This document shows, piece by piece, positions 23,201-25,389 of a DNA stretch of 25,389 nt. The translations under genes were made by a program, and so were the position numbers. Within the stretch, counting starts at the first letter, position 1; every line of letters starts with the position of its first letter. Source of the stretch: Frankiaceae bacterium (lineage in GTDB: Bacteria; Actinomycetota; Actinomycetes; JADGOU01). The stretch is taken from positions 1 to 25,389 of the forward strand of contig JADGOU010000006.1 of the NCBI GenBank assembly GCA_017882835.1, given 5' to 3'. The notes below the pieces were generated by a model. The model was not told the DNA's origin, did not search any database, and worked only from the letters and a program-made list of their open reading frames with translations.

Positions 23201-23815
23201 GTCTGGGGCGGCTACGCCTATGGCCGCGGCCTGGACGGCCGGGACGCGCGGGGCGACATGGAGACGGCGTACCGCCGGATCGCGGTCGCGGCCAAGAACC
23301 AGGACACCCGCGAGCACGACATCGTCGACAGCGACGACTACTTCCAGTACCACGGCGGGATGGTCGCCATGGTGCGCCATCTCACCGGCGCCAACCCGGC
23401 GGCGTACGTCGGAGACTCCGCGCTGCCGGACGCGGTGAAGACCCGGACGCTGCAGGAGGAGACGCACCGCGTCTTCCGGTCCCGGGTGGTCAACCCGCGC
23501 TGGATCGCGGCCATGCAGCGGCACGGTTACAAGGGTGCCTTCGAGTTGGCGGCGACGGTGGACTACCTGTTCGGGTACGACGCGACCGCTGGCGTCGTGG
23601 ACGACTGGATGTACGAGTCGCTGGCGGCGGCCTACGTCTTCGATCCCGAAGTCCGCCAGTTCCTGCAGAAGTCGAATCCGTGGGCGCTGCGCGGGATGAG
23701 CGAGCGGCTGCTGGAGGCGGCGGACCGCGGGCTGTGGGCGGCGCCGGAGCTAGAGACGATGGACCGGCTGCGCTCGACGTACCTCGAACTGGAGGGGGAC
23801 CTGGAGGGCGGGTGA
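20207..23815 (+). CDS. cobN: cobaltochelatase subunit CobN
   Basis: Large subunit of the ATP-dependent aerobic-pathway cobaltochelatase (CobNST), which inserts Co2+ into hydrogenobyrinic a,c-diamide. The 1202-aa length is normal. It starts with GTG inside the cobQ stop. Landmarks: VGIVYYRAHELSGNTAFVDD (about 150), VTVLLSSYPTKHARVGNAVG, IQPPRGFGENPVAIYHDPDL, HLGKHGTLEWLPGKS (from about residue 513, the most conserved block), DNYIRAHALADL and DYFQYHGGMVAMVR near the C-terminal third, and a C-terminus ending in SERLLEAADRGLWAAP. cobS and cobT are not in the window. Its presence implies the late-cobalt-insertion route. Magnesium chelatase ChlH is related, but the cob context settles the call. Confidence 0.96.
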   Translation: MILLLSTADTDLLAARASGADYRTANPARVDPADLDGLLADVSVVVVRLLGGRRAWEAGLDALLAFGLPTVALGGEATPDAELMALSTVPRGIVADALGYLVEGGPANLAELHRFLSGTVLRTGEGFAPPRRMPAYGVRATTLGAAGDAGRPTVGIVYYRAHELSGNTAFVDDLAGALRHAGADAVPIYCASLRELTTAANAGLLDLLRRCDALVVTVLAAGGTRASGATAGGAEEAWDVGALAALDVPLLQALCVTSSRAAWADSDAGLSPLDAAMQVAIPEFDGRLVTVPFSFKETGADGIPVYAADPERTARVAGLAVRHARLRHRPNRNKRVTVLLSSYPTKHARVGNAVGLDTPASAVVLLRALRAAGYDLGEGFPEDGDTLIHALIAAGGHDVEWLTEEQLATAPARVPVATYQGWFDALPAGRRERMRAHWGEPPGELYVDGEGQQAAIVLAALRFGNVVLMIQPPRGFGENPVAIYHDPDLPPSHHYLAAYRWLDEVFGADALVHLGKHGTLEWLPGKSLGLSAECAPDAVLRDLPLVYPFIVNDPGEGTQAKRRGHAVVVDHLVPPMARADSYGDLARLEQLLDEHATVAALDPVKLPVVRAQIWALIQAAQLHHDLDLADRPSDAEFDDFVLHVDGYLCEIKDAQIRDGLHILGQPPTGEARVNLVLAILRAAQVWGGHAGALPGLRSAVAAAYGVDEIGARPDVDRLEEITRGLVEAMEATGWDPTKAAAVCADGLAVEGGAAPEVVRVLEFAARELVPRLDGTVDEVTAVLHALAGGYVAAGPSGSPTRGLVNVLPTGRNFYSVDPKAIPSRLAWDVGVALADSLLDRHRVDTGDWPPSVGLTVWGTSAMRTQGDDIAEVLALLGCRPVWDDASRRVTGLAVVPLAELGRPRIDVTLRISGFFRDAFPHVVALLDDAVSTVAALDEPVSDNYIRAHALADLAGHGDWRRATTRIFGSKPGAYGAGLLPLIDARNWRTDADLAEVYAVWGGYAYGRGLDGRDARGDMETAYRRIAVAAKNQDTREHDIVDSDDYFQYHGGMVAMVRHLTGANPAAYVGDSALPDAVKTRTLQEETHRVFRSRVVNPRWIAAMQRHGYKGAFELAATVDYLFGYDATAGVVDDWMYESLAAAYVFDPEVRQFLQKSNPWALRGMSERLLEAADRGLWAAPELETMDRLRSTYLELEGDLEGG

Positions 23816-23825
23816 GCTCTACGTT

Positions 23826-23860
23826 GAGGTGGACCCGCACTCGCCGGCGGAGTCAACCTC
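23826..23860 (+). terminator. possible terminator hairpin after cobN
   Basis: GAGGTGGAC (23826-23834) pairs with GTCAACCTC (23852-23860) with one mismatch across a 17-nt loop, starting 10 nt after the cobN stop. No U tract follows. The position at the end of the operon supports a terminator. Confidence 0.35.
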
Positions 23861-24101
23861 GGGGCTGACGGCCGATCGAGCGCGGATTTCTACTCTTGCC
23901 ACACCGGCACAACAAGCCGCTCAGCCTTCCTCCCTCACAGCAACGCGGGTCTTGGCTGCCTGGGGTAACCAGCGAGACAATCGGAACAGCAGCGATCTCT
24001 ACCCCAGTTGGAGCGAGTGTCGGCCCCGGCGGACCACTGACCAGTCCGGCAGGAGTGACGACAGGGGCCCCGACCGGCACCAACGTCCGAGGTCAGTACA
24101 G
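23861..24101. other. intergenic stretch, no firm gene
   Basis: Lower third-position GC than the neighbouring genes. A plus-strand ORF with a TTG start (23896-24105, 69 codons, ending TSPAGVTTGAPTGTNVRGQY) has a Gly/Thr/Pro-rich end but no RBS or recognised family. It may be noncoding or the tail of a foreign gene. Confidence 0.3.
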
Positions 24102-25127
24102 CTAGTCGCGACTTCGTTCTCCGACCCCTGGCTTGGGGCCGCAGGCATGCTGCGGAAGACGTACGCGAGCGGCGGCGGACTCCAGGAGGCTGCCGAGATA
24201 GAGCCAGCCGTCGTGCTCCCGTACGCCGGTGATTTCGGCGTACCGGCCCGTCGGTCCGTGCAGCGAACGCCGGACGCGCCCGGTGCGGTCCACTTGCAGG
24301 ACCAACCCGTACCGCGGCGGTACCGGCTGCAGTCGCGCCGGTAGCCGGGCGGTGAGGCTTCGGACCAACGGGAGGGGCAGCATCCGATCGAGCACCGGGA
24401 TCCGCAGGCTCGGCAGGGCGATCCAGTAGGTGTCATCGCCGACGGCGGAGAGGTTGTCCGGGAGGCCGGGTAGGTTCGCCGCCAGCGTCTGCCGTCGGCC
24501 GGCCGAGGTGCCGGTCAGCTCGATCCGGCTCAGCGTGTAGGTGCCGGTCTCCACGACCAGCAGCGCGGAATCGTCCGGAGTGAGGGCCACTCCGTTGGGG
24601 AAGTACAGGCCATCCGCGATCAGCGTGAGTTCGTCGGCGCCGGGCCGGTAGGCGAAGATGCGGCCGTTGGGCCGGTGTTCGAGCAGGTCGTGCTTGTAGT
24701 GCTCGATGCGGAACCTGGTCGAGCTGTCGGAGAAGTACACCGTGCCGTCGGCGGCGACGGCCGCGTTGTTGGGGAAGCGCAGCCGCCGGCCGCGGTAGCT
24801 GTCGGCCAGCACCACGACGTCGCCGGCGTCGGTTACCCGGAGCAGGCCGCGGTAGCCGTCGCAGACCAGCAGCGAGCCGTCCCGCGGGTCTAGCTCCAGG
24901 CCGAGCGGACGCCCGTGCGTGTCCGCGACGAGCTCCGGCCCGACGTCGGTCCCTGGGTGCGACCACCGGTAGATCCGGCCGTCTCCACCCCGCTGTAGAG
25001 CCTGCCTTGCTCGTCGAGCACGACGTCTTCCGGCTTCACTCCACCCGGCACCTCGAGGCGTTCGACCGTGTCGAGTACCTCATTCGGCGCGAACGCCCCG
25101 GTCAGCGTCGGTGCGGCCGGTGGCCAT
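24102..25127 (-). pseudogene. strictosidine-synthase/SMP-30-like beta-propeller protein, frameshifted
   Basis: Family of calcium-dependent lactonase-like six-bladed propellers. The ATG (25127-25125) overlaps the upstream gene's stop as TGATG. That frame reads MATGRTDADRGVRAE and stops, while the homologous sequence LTGAFAPNEVLDTVERLEV, VKPEDVVLDEQGRLYSGVE lies in another frame. A second shift at about 24984 (GAG-ACG-GC where GAG-GAC-GGC is expected) moves to the frame of GRIYRWSHPGTDVGPELVAD, GRPLGLELDPRDGSLLVCDG, LRFPNNAAVAADGTVYFSDS, LYFPNGVALTPDDSALLVVE and on to TAG 24104-24102. Repairing two single bases would give about 342 residues, normal for the family. Either a young pseudogene or sequence errors. 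Confidence 0.8.
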
Positions 25128-25389
25128 CACCGCTCCGGCGAAACGGTCGCCGGAGCGGGCTCCTCACCGCTGCGGCTGACCACGCTCCACCGTGGCCGGG
25201 TGACTGGGCCGGGGGACGGCCACGGGTCCGGCTGACCGATCCTCGTGCGAAGGACGCCCAGGGGCCAGCACCCAGCGCGATCTCGTCGCCCGGGCTTATC
25301 CAATGCCCGGACTCCAGCGCGGAGCAACCGGGGACCGTGCCGAGCCCGATCAGATCGCCCGCCTGCACCGGCTCGCCGGCGCTGGCGTA
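25127..25389 (-). pseudogene. fumarylacetoacetate-hydrolase-family protein, C-terminal part, frameshifted and cut by window edge
   Basis: The frame open to the window end reads YASAGEPVQAGDLIGLGTVP, GCSALESGHWISPGDEIALG, the C-terminal metal-proximal region of FAH-type hydrolases/isomerases (GD-I--GT--G--E-----PGD-I-L). After GAG the expected GPLGVLRTRIGQPD is one base out of frame at a C run (25261-25264 on the plus strand); that second frame ends SPER and TGA (25129-25127), overlapping the next ATG. The unshifted frame runs to 25102 with no homology. The coupling TGATG suggests one operon with the propeller gene. The family call rests on about 45 residues. Confidence 0.65.

Noticed and set aside
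20738..23524. 928-codon minus-strand ORF opposite cobN
   Set aside because: Antisense shadow caused by high third-position GC; no domain pattern, and cobN is unambiguous.
23896..24105. 69-codon ORF after cobN
   Set aside because: TTG start, no RBS, no recognised family; kept only as part of the intergenic note.
1..25389. CRISPR array, tRNA or rRNA genes
   Set aside because: No regularly spaced repeat-spacer pattern and no RNA gene signature was seen on either strand.

Overview
The window is high-GC DNA from an actinobacterium. The evidence is a CarD almost identical in its functional residues to mycobacterial CarD, the order carD - PIN/TRAM membrane protein - ispD - ispF - rlmB, a DUF3263-like protein, and strong G/C preference at third codon positions. 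I cannot name the genus. Function calls rest on recognising sequence families by eye; nothing was searched.

Layout. 1-933: 3' part of an ADH-A-like zinc alcohol dehydrogenase, convergent with a membrane-anchored protein carrying a Cys-x-Cys motif (1016-1741, minus). 2004-6485: housekeeping block of carD, a YacL-like PIN/TRAM protein, ispD and ispF (overlapping reading frames; two MEP isoprenoid steps), a 62-codon unknown ORF where cysS often sits, and rlmB. 6504-8795: a glutamate decarboxylase and a class II glutamine amidotransferase 12 nt apart. 8985-11632: a secreted lytic transglycosylase with a long Thr/Pro/Ser linker, then a GNAT acetyltransferase.

11633-17760 is an accessory region full of gene debris: the 3' half of an SDR gene, an ORF joining the start of a carboxymuconolactone-decarboxylase-like protein to the HNH end of a restriction-type endonuclease, an AbrB-like antitoxin with a frameshifted PIN toxin, a truncated and frameshifted YhcG/DUF1016 nuclease, a decayed Tn3-family transposon (tnpR with frameshift and stop, tnpA 3' end, probable right terminal repeat) inserted in a DUF4338 gene fragment, a lectin-repeat fragment with a nonsense codon, and two related palindromic repeats. 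Apparently intact genes in it are a second GNAT, a 76-aa helix-hairpin-helix-like protein and a DUF3263-like protein.

17788-23815 is an intact, translationally coupled cobalamin operon: cobD, cobQ, cobN, with 4-nt overlaps. 24102-25389 (minus) holds a fumarylacetoacetate-hydrolase-family gene (running off the window) and a strictosidine-synthase/SMP-30-like gene coupled by TGATG, but both are broken by apparent single-base shifts, so this end is either decaying or contains sequence errors.

I found no clearly novel defence or biosynthetic system. The most informative signals are frame-changing short tandem duplications (34 bp in rlmB, 11 bp near 17.24 kb), the chimeric CMD-HNH ORF, the palindromic repeat family, and the nested insertion history of the Tn3 remnant.
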